Positions 46,201 through 54,612 of a DNA stretch of 64,000 nucleotides are shown one piece after another. This DNA is from Cylicocyclus nassatus. Taxonomy: Eukaryota > Nematoda > Chromadorea > Rhabditida > Strongylidae. The stretch spans positions 104,913,661 to 104,977,660 of the forward strand of contig CATQJL010000001.1 of assembly GCA_958299035.1 (NCBI GenBank). Reading direction: 5' to 3'. Positions within the stretch are counted from its first letter, which is position 1, and every line of letters starts with the position of its first letter. The notes beneath the pieces are model-generated. The model was not told the DNA's origin and ran no database searches. It saw nothing but the letters and a program-made list of their open reading frames with translations. Made by a program: the position numbers and the translations under genes.

Positions 46201-49200
46201 GGATGCTTTTACAATGTGAAAATATTGTTTTTGCCCCTAAAAACAAATGAGCAGAGGGAGCTCGGTCTGCTGAAAGGAAAGACCCAACAAATCCACTCAA
46301 AAACACATTTCTTCCAACTAGACTTAATGTAAAAATTCACAGAACTTGCTGCATTTGTTTTTGGCGGCCTCTACTTTGCGAAATCCCTACTTTTGCCAAT
46401 AAAAATAACACAGCAGAGGGAGCTTGTTTTAATGGAAAAAAAGACTTAGTGTTCATGCGGCAGGAGATTTTTGATATGGTTCTCTAGGTTTCAGTGCTGA
46501 ATCTCAAAGGAAAGGCTTGAAATTCACTTTGGCCGCTTTTATTTTGCGAGAACCGTATCTCTGCTTTAAAAAGCATAAGTCTCGAAGAAAGGAAAGCTTC
46601 AAAGGACTTTATGCGGCAGCACATTTAGGCTAAGGACTTCTCAGTTTCAATGCTGAATCATGCAAAAGCTCGCTTGAAATACACTCTTGAATGCCCAGAG
46701 GTTCCATGCGACAGGACATTTTTGCTAGGAATGTCCAAGAAAAAGCTTTGAACAAGCTTTGGTCTCGCTTTAAGAAATGACCGTTTCTTGGCGAGACAAT
46801 AAGTAGAATATAAGACTGTACATGATCGCGAAGCTTGATGTGTTAGCGGCCGTTGCACAGTTCCTGAATTTCACCCTGAGTTTCGGGTTGAAAGCTGTTC
46901 TACACAGATGACTGATGAGGTGATCTTCATGTTTAGTAGCTGTGGTATCTGGCTCGGGTACTTGCAATAAGAACAGCGTAAATGATTTGGGAATTACTCA
47001 CCGTGAAAACTTTCCTTGAGAGCATAATCTCACTTCTACTACTACGTACCTACGTTCCCCCAAGATCGTTGAGAATATGGAAATGATCTTGAAATGAAAT
47101 CTTGAAATGAGCCTGATCTTGCTTCCACTACTACTTGCATTGCGAAAAAGATTGTTGAGAAAATGGGGATTCATTCTATTGCTATTTTTAGTTGCATGCA
47201 GAATGTTGTCAATGTATCTGCCCCAACCCACTTGCTAGCGACCCGTAGGGTCGTACTGCCGCGGGACATTTTTGTTAAGACTCCCTTGTTTTCAAGGCTA
47301 ATTTATAAAAAACCTCCTTGGAATTCACTTCAAGCAAAAATTCTTGTGCTCTCGATAGCGGAAAAGTAAAGGAGCTTTGCAAGAAGAACAGCATAGATGA
47401 TCTGAGAGTCACCATTGTAAAAATTTTGCTTGAGAGCATGATTTTGCTCCTACGACTACATATTTACGTTTCGCCAAAAATCGTTGAGAAAATGGAAGTC
47501 CATTTCCTTGCCATTTTAAGTTGCACGCAGATAGTTATCAATGTATCTGCCCCAACCCACTTGATAGCGACCCCTAGGGTAGGTACTACCGCAGGACATT
47601 TTTCCGAACAATTCTTTGTTTTCAAGGCGCGATTTTTAGTTGCACGTAGACAGTTATCAGTGTATCTGCCCCAACCCACTTGCTAGCGACCCGTAGGGTC
47701 GTATTGCCGCGGGACATTTTCGTTAAGACTTCCTTGTTTTCAAGGCTAATTTATGAAAAACCTCCTTGAAATTTACTTCAAGCAAAAATTCTTGTGCTCT
47801 CAATAGCGAAAAAGTAAAGGAGTTTGCAAGAAGAACAGCGTAGATGATTTGAGAGTTATCATTGTAAAAGTTTGCTTGAGGTCATGCTTTTACTCCTACG
47901 ACTACATATTTACGTTTCGCCAAAAATCGTTGAGAAAATGGAAGTCCATTTCCTTGCCATTTTAAGTTGCATGCAGGTAGTTATCAATGTATCTGCCCCA
48001 ACCCACTTGATAGCGACCCCTAGGGTAGGTACTACCGCAGGACATTTTTCCGAACAATTCCTTGTTTTCAAGGCTAAGTTATAAAAAAAATCCTCGAAAT
48101 CCATTTTAACCGCGCCTACTTCGCGAAAGTTATGCTTTGGCACCCAAAAGCAGAAAAGCAGGGGAGGCTGGTCTCAAAAGAAGGACAGAGCCACCGGCTA
48201 AACAGCAGGACCTTTTTGCTAGATTATCCGATAGAAAGCTTGAGCGAATTTTATATCTTTTAGTATCGCTATAAAAGTGCCTTCATACCGCGGCGGCAGC
48301 CGCCGCTGGTAGCCCGTAGCAGCCGCTGGCAGCCCGTAGCAGCCCGTAGTAGCCGCCAGCAGCCCATAGCCGTAGCTGGCCGCTTTTGTCATAGAAGCGT
48401 AAAATCATCAAATTATTGATATTTTAAGCGCAAACGCCCACGCTTCCCATCTTCCACGCTTTTTCCTCTTTGTTGCGGTTAATCTGCAGTTCCACTTTCA
48501 CATACTACAGAGTTATTCAAGATAGGCACCGGCCAAGGATATAATTGAAGCAGAACCATGCATCTTATATATAAAGCTGAATGTCTGTTTGTCTGTCTGT
48601 CTGTATGTATGTCTGTCTGTCTGTCTGTCTGTACGTATGTTCCGAATAGAAAATTCCATTTCTGAACCGATCCGGACCAAACTTGGCACACATACGCTAC
48701 GGGCCCCGGCGGGTGTCATAGGCTACTTTTCGTCATCGATCGATATCGATTTTATCGATTTTTATCGATTTTTTTGCTGAGTTCACCTACGGGGCTGGGA
48801 GTTGGCACAGGGGGGTAATCGAGCATGGGGATTCCTAATACAATATTGGTTTTCAGGATTATCGATTACTTTTATCGATTTTATCGATTTTTTTGCAAAG
48901 TTTGAGCTACGGGGCTGGGAGTTCGCACAGGGGGGTAATCGAGCATGGGGATTCCGAATACAATATTGGTTTTCAGGATTATCGATTACCTTTATCGATT
49001 TTATCGATTTTTTGCGAAGTTTGAGCTAAGGGTCTGGGAGTTGGCACAGGGGGGTAGTCGAGCATGCTGATCATCCCCAAGGGGGGTGATCAGCATGCTC
49101 GATTACACCCCTGTGCCAAATTCCAGCCCCCTAGCTCAAATTTTCAAAAAATCGATAAAATCGATAAAAGTAATGGACGATCCTGAAAACTAATATTGTG

Positions 49201-52200
49201 TTCGTAATCAGCATGCTCGATTACCCCCCTGTGCAAAATCCCAGCCTCGCATGTCAAAATTTACAAAAAATCGATAAAAACAATAAAAGTAATCGATAAT
49301 TCTGAAAACTAATATTGTATTCGGAATCCCCATGCTCACTTCCCCCCCTGTGCCAACTCCTAGCCCTGTAGGTGAACTCTGCAAAAAAATCGATAAAAAT
49401 CGGTAAAATCGACATCGATCGATAACGAAGAGTGGACTGTGACACCCGCCGGGGCCCGAAGTGTATGTGTGCCAAGTTTGGTCCGGATACGGCGGAGCCG
49501 GGTAAGCCAGCTAGTATAATATAAATACTACAGAAACTTTACGCATCCAAAGTCAGACGATCACACCGCAAAGAAATTTTGGCGAAATATGGTTCAACTG
49601 CGAAAGGGAAAATGAGCACCAATAGGATAACCAACCTACGCAACAAGATTCTAACAGCAATGGCGACCACAAGTATGATATACGAGATTGAATTGCGAAA
49701 ACAAAATCGTACTTCTGCCTTGAAAAATCAAAAAGAGCAGAGGAGAATTGGTCTCGAAGGGAGGAAAGCTGCAGGCGCTTTATGCGGCAGTGCGTTTTCT
49801 GTTGATAAATTCTCAGTTTTAATGCTAAATTATACAAAAGCTCGCTTGAAGTCCACTTTTAACCGCTTTTACTTCGCAGAAATCACATCTCTGCCTCTTA
49901 TAACAAAGAAGCAAAGGGAGCTTGGTCTCGAAAGAAAGGTTCTAAGAACTTCAAGCGGCAAACATTTCTCCTAGGGCCCCGGGCAGACTTCACGCGATTT
50001 GATCGTCGCGACTGAATCGCGACGAGACAACTGTTACAACATCATTCCATGCCGATCAACTTGCATTCGGTTGTGATACTTTTCCAGCCCGAAATTTTTG
50101 AATGTGAAATGAAAACGAATGGAAATCTCGGCATTTTGCTTGAGCCTGATCTTGCTGCTGTTACTACTTGCATTGCGAAAAAGATCGTTGAAAAAATAGA
50201 AATTCTCTCTTGCTATTCTTATTTGCACGTAGACACTTATCAATGTATCTGCCCCAACCCACTTACTAGACCCTACGCCGGACCCTACGATTTCTGCTGT
50301 GGCGGCATGCATACTCTACCGCATAGCAGGAATTCAAACAGGTCGGAGGATCCCTCCCAAGGCTTAAGTTTCCCCACTTTCCGACCGCTTTCTTGCTTTA
50401 GGTCGAACATTATTACCTTATACTTGCGCGATGCTGTGTCTAAGGGGGTCCACTTTCGCATGGCATTAAAACCCCAAACCCCCACGTTGTCCTAAGACTG
50501 CCTTTAAGATACCATTTTGTAGAGCTGGCTTCAACTTAGATTTACAAAATGGAGCTAATTACCGAATGCTCTTCACCACTGTAGATTATGGTAGGAACTT
50601 TTGGCTTGCAGCTCATTGTGGGTTAGTCGTGCTTTGAAAAAAGTTTCCAAAAATTCTGAAAAGTGGTGTACACTTCTAGTTGGGATCTAGCTTTAGCATT
50701 GGCTTGGTCAGAATAAGACAGTTACCGGCTAAATCAATTTCAAGTAGCAGAGAAATTTAGAGTTTGCTAAGCCTATGTTTCAAATCAATGTGTTTATGAT
50801 TCGGAGATTAAACCTTCAATGTAGTGAACGTGGCTTGTATCGTTTTGACCAACCCATTCTATCTCTCTGCTTTCTCTGGAATTCTTCACAGAAATAAATG
50901 ATCACAAACTAACTCCTTTCGCAGAGTAACATGAATTAATGAAGGCCAACCCGACAATTCAGCTTATTGTTTTTATATCACAGCCTGGACAGATTCAAAG
51001 TCAGATTACATTTCCAAAAACCTTGATTTCCTGGTGACCGAAGATCGAATTTTTGAATGTGCTAGCGATGCCCGTTCATTCTAAACTATGTTAAGCCTAA
51101 GGCATTCTCACACGATTTGAGTCGCTGCGCGATCTGCGCTGCAACGACTCTACAAAACTGGACCTGAGCGCGCTTTTCTTGGGCCAAACTTGATGTTTTT
51201 GCACCAGCTCACAAAAGCTATGTGACTAGGCAGTTGAGACTCGCTCACGGTGAATTTTTAGACATCTGGCAAATCACCAAGTCGCGTGGATGTAGCGATT
51301 TGACGGAAACACGGGAAGTATGCCTTAAGCGTTACGCATGTTTTTCTTCGAAAGTGGCTTGAAACGCGGTGTGTTGAGTAGGTGAGAAGAAACTGAGCGA
51401 ACTAAAGCAGATGCTTGCAATGTAGCAAGAATGGATTAGTGACATGAATCGAAAATTCTGCAACGTCGTACTTTGGTGACGGTTTCGCATATAACCAAAG
51501 CCTATGGAGCACAGTCTGATCATATGCCATTTTTTCTAAATTTCGAAGTTCGCACATCTTGCGCTGCCACACTTTCCAAGTACAAATAATTGAAATTGCA
51601 ATATTGGGCAAGTCGAACAGAAATGAATGCGTACACAATCAAGCATCCACATATACTCAAGAGGGAGAGAGAACAGAAAGAAATTGCTCAAATAAGCTAC
51701 TTGCAAGACATGTCGTAAAGGCGCACATAACGTGCTGTTCAATATCAAGTTATGGATGAGTTGACGTTCTCGTTCACCCCGATCTTTTCTTCAGTTTTCT
51801 TCAAGAGCTGTCCAGGATACGCCAGAGAGATTACATTCCGTCCTTGGAAGATATTCTCAAAAGTCGGGTATCCACGTCCGGAGTATATCAATTCACATTT
51901 CTGATAAAGAACTTTACCTTCAGGTAACTTTTAAAAAATTGTCGACTAGTTCTATTATTTCTATAAGTCGCTTCCAGAATATTCGATGTTGGCGGACAAA
52001 AAGCGCAGCGACGAAAGTGGATTCATATTTTCGACGACGTACATGCTGTATTATTTATAACCTCGTTAGCAGACTATAACGAAGTACTCGAGGAGGACAA
52101 TCAAACGGTTTCTTGATTGACACTTGATAACCGATAAGAACGAATCACTTTTATAGAATCGTATGGAGGACGCAATAGATTTGTTTGATCAAATATGCAA

Positions 52201-52557
52201 CAATGAGTGGTTTATAAACACAGCAATTATCTTATTCCTGAACAAAATAGACTTGTTCGCCGAAAAAATCAAGAAGATAAACATAACTTGTGCGCTTAAG
52301 AACTACAAAGGTAAGATTGAAAATATTCTGTCGAAATGATTTTGGAAATGTACACCAGAAAACATTTAGGAGCTCAGGAATATCGACCTGCTCTGGATTA
52401 CATCACAAAGAAGTTCAAACAAGTGAACAAAAATCCTAAGAGAAGTATATATACTCATGAAACGTGTGCCACTGATACGACGCAAATAGGAGTTGTGATC
52501 GATACTGTTGCGGACGTTGTTATACAACAAACTATGAAAAAAGTAGGGATACAGTGA
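40256..52557 (+). CDS. Heterotrimeric G-protein alpha subunit, divergent nematode type
   Basis: Ten exons: 40256-40306, 40388-40469, 40558-40600, 40659-40800, 40863-40954, 40992-41078, 51795-51923, 51978-52107, 52157-52310, 52370-52557; 365 aa with phases consistent throughout. MGTACSVSTS is a myristoylation/palmitoylation-type start. The P-loop is GPGDSGKST (residues 45-53; the usual Glu is Asp). Switch I keeps the catalytic Arg190 and Mg-binding Thr193 (SRVSTSGV), DVGGQ (212-216) keeps the GTPase Gln, NKID is at 281-284 and TCATDT near the C-terminus. The C-terminal KKVGIQ lacks the Cys at -4, so it is not a pertussis-toxin-type Gi/o substrate. Length matches the family (about 350-360). It binds GTP/GDP and couples a receptor to effectors at the inner membrane. 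It fits the nematode-specific chemosensory group better than Gs, Gq, Go or G12 (inference). Intron 6 is 10,716 bp and full of transposable elements. The exon 4/5 junction (62-bp intron, TTCAAG acceptor) is the weakest. Confidence 0.9.
41190..42104. mobile_element. Mariner-type non-autonomous element 3 (in G-alpha intron)
   Basis: TTAGGTTGGTGCAAAAATAA and the complementary right end (TTATTTTTGCACCAACCTAA) are perfect inverted termini, continued by TGAGCGTTTTC / GAAAACGCTCA. 915 bp, the same length as 32646-33560; no transposase. Confidence 0.85.
42105..42887. other. Intronic; decayed C-rich repeat
   Basis: 42485-42545 has GGTGTGGCACACGATCGCTGG and CCCCCCTCTG, a decayed relative of the 8340-8480 C-rich repeat. 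Nothing else identified. Confidence 0.4.
42888..43613. mobile_element. Foldback element, 726 bp, GGTATGtAACAATCGCCCG ends
   Basis: The ends GGTATGTAACAATCGCCCGT and ACGGGCGATTGTTGCATACC are inverted, and arms of about 280 bp stay alignable (TACTACCCTAATATTGTAGC, GATCTCCCACTGATCACGCT and complements). The centre is near 43250. No transposase frame. Confidence 0.75.
43735..43790. repeat. Decayed relative of the 11296-11370 palindrome
   Basis: TTAATGAGGTGTGGCACAAC...CCTCAAAAGCTGTGGCGGCC...CACACCCCATTGA has the same order of blocks (TTAAT-GG-TG-GGCAC, CCTCAAAA) as 11296 but imperfect arms. Confidence 0.45.
44081..44308. mobile_element. Small MITE with GCAGGCGCTATAC termini and CTGAG flanks
   Basis: GCAGGCGCTATACTCCTCGAG at the left is inverted at the right with one change; CTGAG directly flanks both ends (44076-44080 and 44309-44313), a possible 5-bp target duplication. 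The interior repeats GGCGAC/TGGCGA-type hairpins. Confidence 0.65.
44720..44795. repeat. C-rich tract
   Basis: CCTCCCCCCTCCTCTCC and a run of C with GTGGTTGCCGCACCCCACA, related to the C-rich blocks at 8340 and 11925. Confidence 0.5.
45307..45365. mobile_element. Single terminus of MITE family B
   Basis: AGGGTGTCCCAGTAGTATGT and ACACTGTTTGAATCTTACTA match the left ends of 2837 and 14277. The continuation of the family sequence appears only at about 50490-50650, so the copy may be split by later insertions. Confidence 0.5.
45453..45614 (+). CDS. Exon-like ORF inside the G-alpha intron, unrecognised
   Basis: A frame after an AACAG acceptor reads QIRDNEGSPDYAATKYNAIH, ELMRMCRETPREYWGAHALK and EDPHSLHNSDVELTAF and meets GTAGGT at its end. 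The GC-balanced codons and polar composition look like real protein, unlike the surrounding AT-rich DNA. It does not fit any G-alpha segment. It could be a nested gene's exon, a captured gene fragment or an alternative exon. Confidence 0.35.
47189..48086 (+). repeat. 449-bp tandem duplication
   Basis: 47189-47637 and 47638-48086 align end to end at a constant 449-bp offset with about 90 percent or more identity by eye; both contain TGTATCTGCCCCAACCCACT twice and CCTTGTTTTCAAGGC. Diverged single pieces lie at about 47010-47190, 49800-49960 and 50070-50275, so the unit derives from a larger dispersed repeat. Confidence 0.75.
48290..48385 (+). repeat. GC-rich minisatellite (GCAGCCCGTA units)
   Basis: Degenerate 9-12-base units of AGCAGCCCGTAG / AGCCGCTGGC type, about eight copies. 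Confidence 0.7.
48563..49514 (+). mobile_element. Helitron with near-palindromic body
   Basis: A|TCTTATATATAAAGCTGAATG start, (TCTG)n, and end CGGAGCCGGGTAAGCCAGCTAG|T mark a Helitron. The body is a large inverted repeat: from about 48660 to 49075 it runs forward (three ATCGAT...GCTGGGAGTTGGCACAGG units) and from about 49085 to 49490 it runs backward, ending AAGTTTGGTCC. The centre is GATCATCCCC/GGGGTGATC. 952 bp, non-coding. Confidence 0.85.
50490..50650. mobile_element. Internal fragment of MITE family B
   Basis: TTTTGTAGAGCTGGCTTCAA, CTTAGATTTACAAAATGGAG and CTCTTCACCACTGTAGATTA correspond to the block after the left end in 2837-3515. Confidence 0.55.
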
Positions 52558-52803
52558 GTTGTTTGTAAAGAGTTTGCTATGCTCATCTTGTACATAAACT
52601 TGTATTTCTGTCTGTGTTTCTGTTACCGCGTCAACTTGGGCCAAATCACATCTCGTAGAAAAAGGGACATTATGGGTGATGATGATATGGTGATATTGCA
52701 GCTGATGTGGGCATGCAACTCCACAACCCTCTCAGGATTTTTGCCTAAATATATGTCGACTGTGTCAGTAAGTATTGTGTTTGCCAACCAGATTCTGCGG
52801 TGG

Positions 52804-52853
52804 AGACTTTATTGACCTAATGTTTCGACATCGGCGTCATCATCAAAAGTCTG
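52804..52853 (-). ncRNA. Hammerhead-ribozyme-like motif (left repeat)
   Basis: Minus strand order: AGACTTT (stem I 5'), TGATGA, GAC...GTC (stem II), GAAAC, a 5-base loop, GGTC (cleavage-type GUC), AATAAAGTCT (stem I 3', complementary to AGACTTT). The base before TGATGA is T instead of the consensus C, so activity may be reduced. Confidence 0.55.
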
Positions 52854-53097
52854 AAAACGGATTGTAGGCTTTAGATCTGCTCACCAAACCTTCAAGCGCC
52901 TCTTCCCAATGTGTCAGTCTAGACCTAGTCTGAGACTCACAGCATGAGACCCACAAAGCCAGGAAACAAACAAACCTTGACTCCACCAGCTAGCGACAAG
53001 CCCGCACATTTGATGGTAACGGACGTCACTGAGTGCCATTCAGTGATTCAAGGCTTTTTATGTGCGTCACTAAGCCCACATAATGATATGAATGGAG

Positions 53098-54067
53098 CTA
53101 AGTCACTACTGATAGACAGCACTCATTTTTGACATTCAGAGCTGGATTTTTGACACTAATCCATGCGGCTTCGAAGATTTTCCTGGCGCATATCTCGGTT
53201 TCATAGGTTAGAATCGTACATTTTACTTCATAATCATTTCCGCCATGTGCCTCAATTTTATGCCGTCCCAACGGTCCTGTTTGAGTCCCTCGTTTTTTGG
53301 TGGTTAGATGTTCTTTTAACCTTACACCTAGATTTCTACCCGTCTCTCTGATATAACAATTATGGCAAGTCAGACATTCTATAATAGCTGGTACACCACA
53401 CCTGCCTTTGCACAATCTCCTACTCTGCCATAAGGACAAACAATACAATGCTCCATCATGCAATCGTTATCATAAAGTCTGTTTTGCACCAACTGCTTCT
53501 TTATATTACTATTCGGGATATTGACAAGCAACACATCATCCTGCAGTTGGGCTCTATAAATGTTGTTTGATTGCCTTGCAGACTTCGTCTGAAATAAATG
53601 GCATGCAAAGAGGGATCTTATCGCATTGAGTTCGGATATGATTTTCGGGATGCTGCTTAATACGCTGATGTTCTTGCAATACATATCCGTTGCTGCACGC
53701 GATTTGTAATGCAAGCTTTCGTGACTCAAGCCGCTCTTCGTGACCCGTACACACCATCGAAGCAGTTCTCATCATACTCTGAACGACCGCTTTTTTTCAT
53801 TTCTGTGGGGTGAGCCGATATGGCATGGACCAAGATGTTTCTGGAGCTTCCTTTACGACATTTGACATGGATAACACCATCGGAAAAGTTGATCTGAGTG
53901 TTAAGGTAAGGAAGCCACCCTTTTCGTGGGGTTTCTCGAGTGCGCTTGATGTATTCGGACTGCTGGTTTAGCAACTTAAAGCATTCATCCATTTCGGATT
54001 GAGTAGACGTTATTACACAGCAGTCATCGATGTAACGACAGTACATCAGTGGCATACGCGCATACAT
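53098..54067 (-). pseudogene. Broken RT / GIY-YIG polyprotein of the Penelope-like element
   Basis: In minus order: MYCRYIDDCCVI (RT catalytic box, YIDD) with a following LPYLNTQINFSDG thumb-like stretch in one frame (54067-53726), a linker in two other frames (about 53775-53379), then AIIECLTCHNCYIRETGRNL with LKEH (GIY-YIG/ Cys motif; the second Gly of YIGETGR is Arg here) ending near 53098. At least two frameshifts separate the parts, and the N-terminal RT fingers are missing. The endonuclease end is duplicated in the inverted repeat at 54070-54246 on the plus strand. Confidence 0.8.
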
Positions 54068-54522
54068 CTAGCCACCAAAAGACGAGGGACTCAAACAGCA
54101 CCGTTGGGACGGCATAAGATTGAAGCACATGGCGGAAATGATTATGAAGTGAAATGTACGATTCTAACCTATGAAACCGAGATATGCGCCAGGAAAATCT
54201 TCGAAGCCGCATGGATTAGTGTCGAAAATCCAGCGCTGAATGTCAAAAATGAGTGTTTGTCTATCAGTAGTGACTTAGCTCCATTCATATCATTATGTGG
54301 GCTTAGTGACGCACATAAAAGGCCTTGACTCACTGAATGGCACTCAGTGACGTCCGTTACCATCAAATGTGCAGGCTTGTCGCTAGCTGGTGGAGTCAAG
54401 GTTTGTTCGTTTCCTGGCTTTGAGGGCCTCATGCTGTGAGTCTCAGACTAGGTCTAGACTGACACAGTGGGAAGAGGCGCTTGAGAGTCTGGTGACCAGA
54501 TCTAAAGCCTACAATCTATTTT

Positions 54523-54572
54523 CAGACCTCTGATGATGACGCCGATGTCGAAACGTTAGGTCAATAAAGTCT
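54523..54572 (+). ncRNA. Hammerhead-ribozyme-like motif (right repeat)
   Basis: CTGATGA (54530-54536), GAC/GTC stem II, GAAAC (54550-54554), loop GTTAG, GTC, then AATAAAGTCT. The core is intact here (CTGATGA and GAAA), while stem I is weaker (AGACCT against AAAGTCT) than in the left copy. Penelope-like elements are known to carry minimal hammerheads in their terminal repeats. Confidence 0.6.
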
Positions 54573-54612
54573 CCACCGCAGTCTGGTTGGCAAGCACAAT
54601 ACTTACTGACAC

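Larger units (their letters stand above)
41079..51794 (+). other. Giant transposon-filled sixth intron of the G-alpha gene
   Basis: Donor ATA|GTAGGT (41079) and acceptor TTCTTCAG|T (51794) join codon TA|T for Tyr166. This reconstitutes the motif that reads STRYFLQELSRI, matching the AYYLNDLDRI-type region of other G-alpha proteins. Other introns of the gene are 37-89 bp. The intron holds a mariner-type element, foldbacks, C-rich and GC-rich repeats, a 449-bp tandem duplication, a palindromic Helitron and an exon-like ORF. Confidence 0.85.
52765..54612 (-). mobile_element. Penelope-like retroelement with inverted terminal repeats
   Basis: Two inverted repeats of about 545 bp (52765-53307 and 54070-54612, roughly 90 percent identical by eye) flank a 760-bp unique part. 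The coding strand is minus: an RT remnant with the YIDD box is followed by a GIY-YIG-type endonuclease remnant. RT plus GIY-YIG and long terminal repeats in inverted orientation is the organisation of Penelope-like elements. Each repeat carries a hammerhead-ribozyme-like motif. It lies about 200 bp downstream of the G-alpha stop. Confidence 0.85.

Noticed and set aside
48585..48640. TCTG/TATG short repeats as a possible CRISPR or microsatellite locus
   Set aside because: There are no spacers; the repeats occupy the same place in every Helitron copy, so they belong to the element.
54169..54432. Independent genes in the mirrored frames at 52944-53132 and 54169-54432
   Set aside because: They are the two copies of the inverted repeat of the Penelope-like element read in the same sense; the similarity reflects the repeat, not protein constraint.
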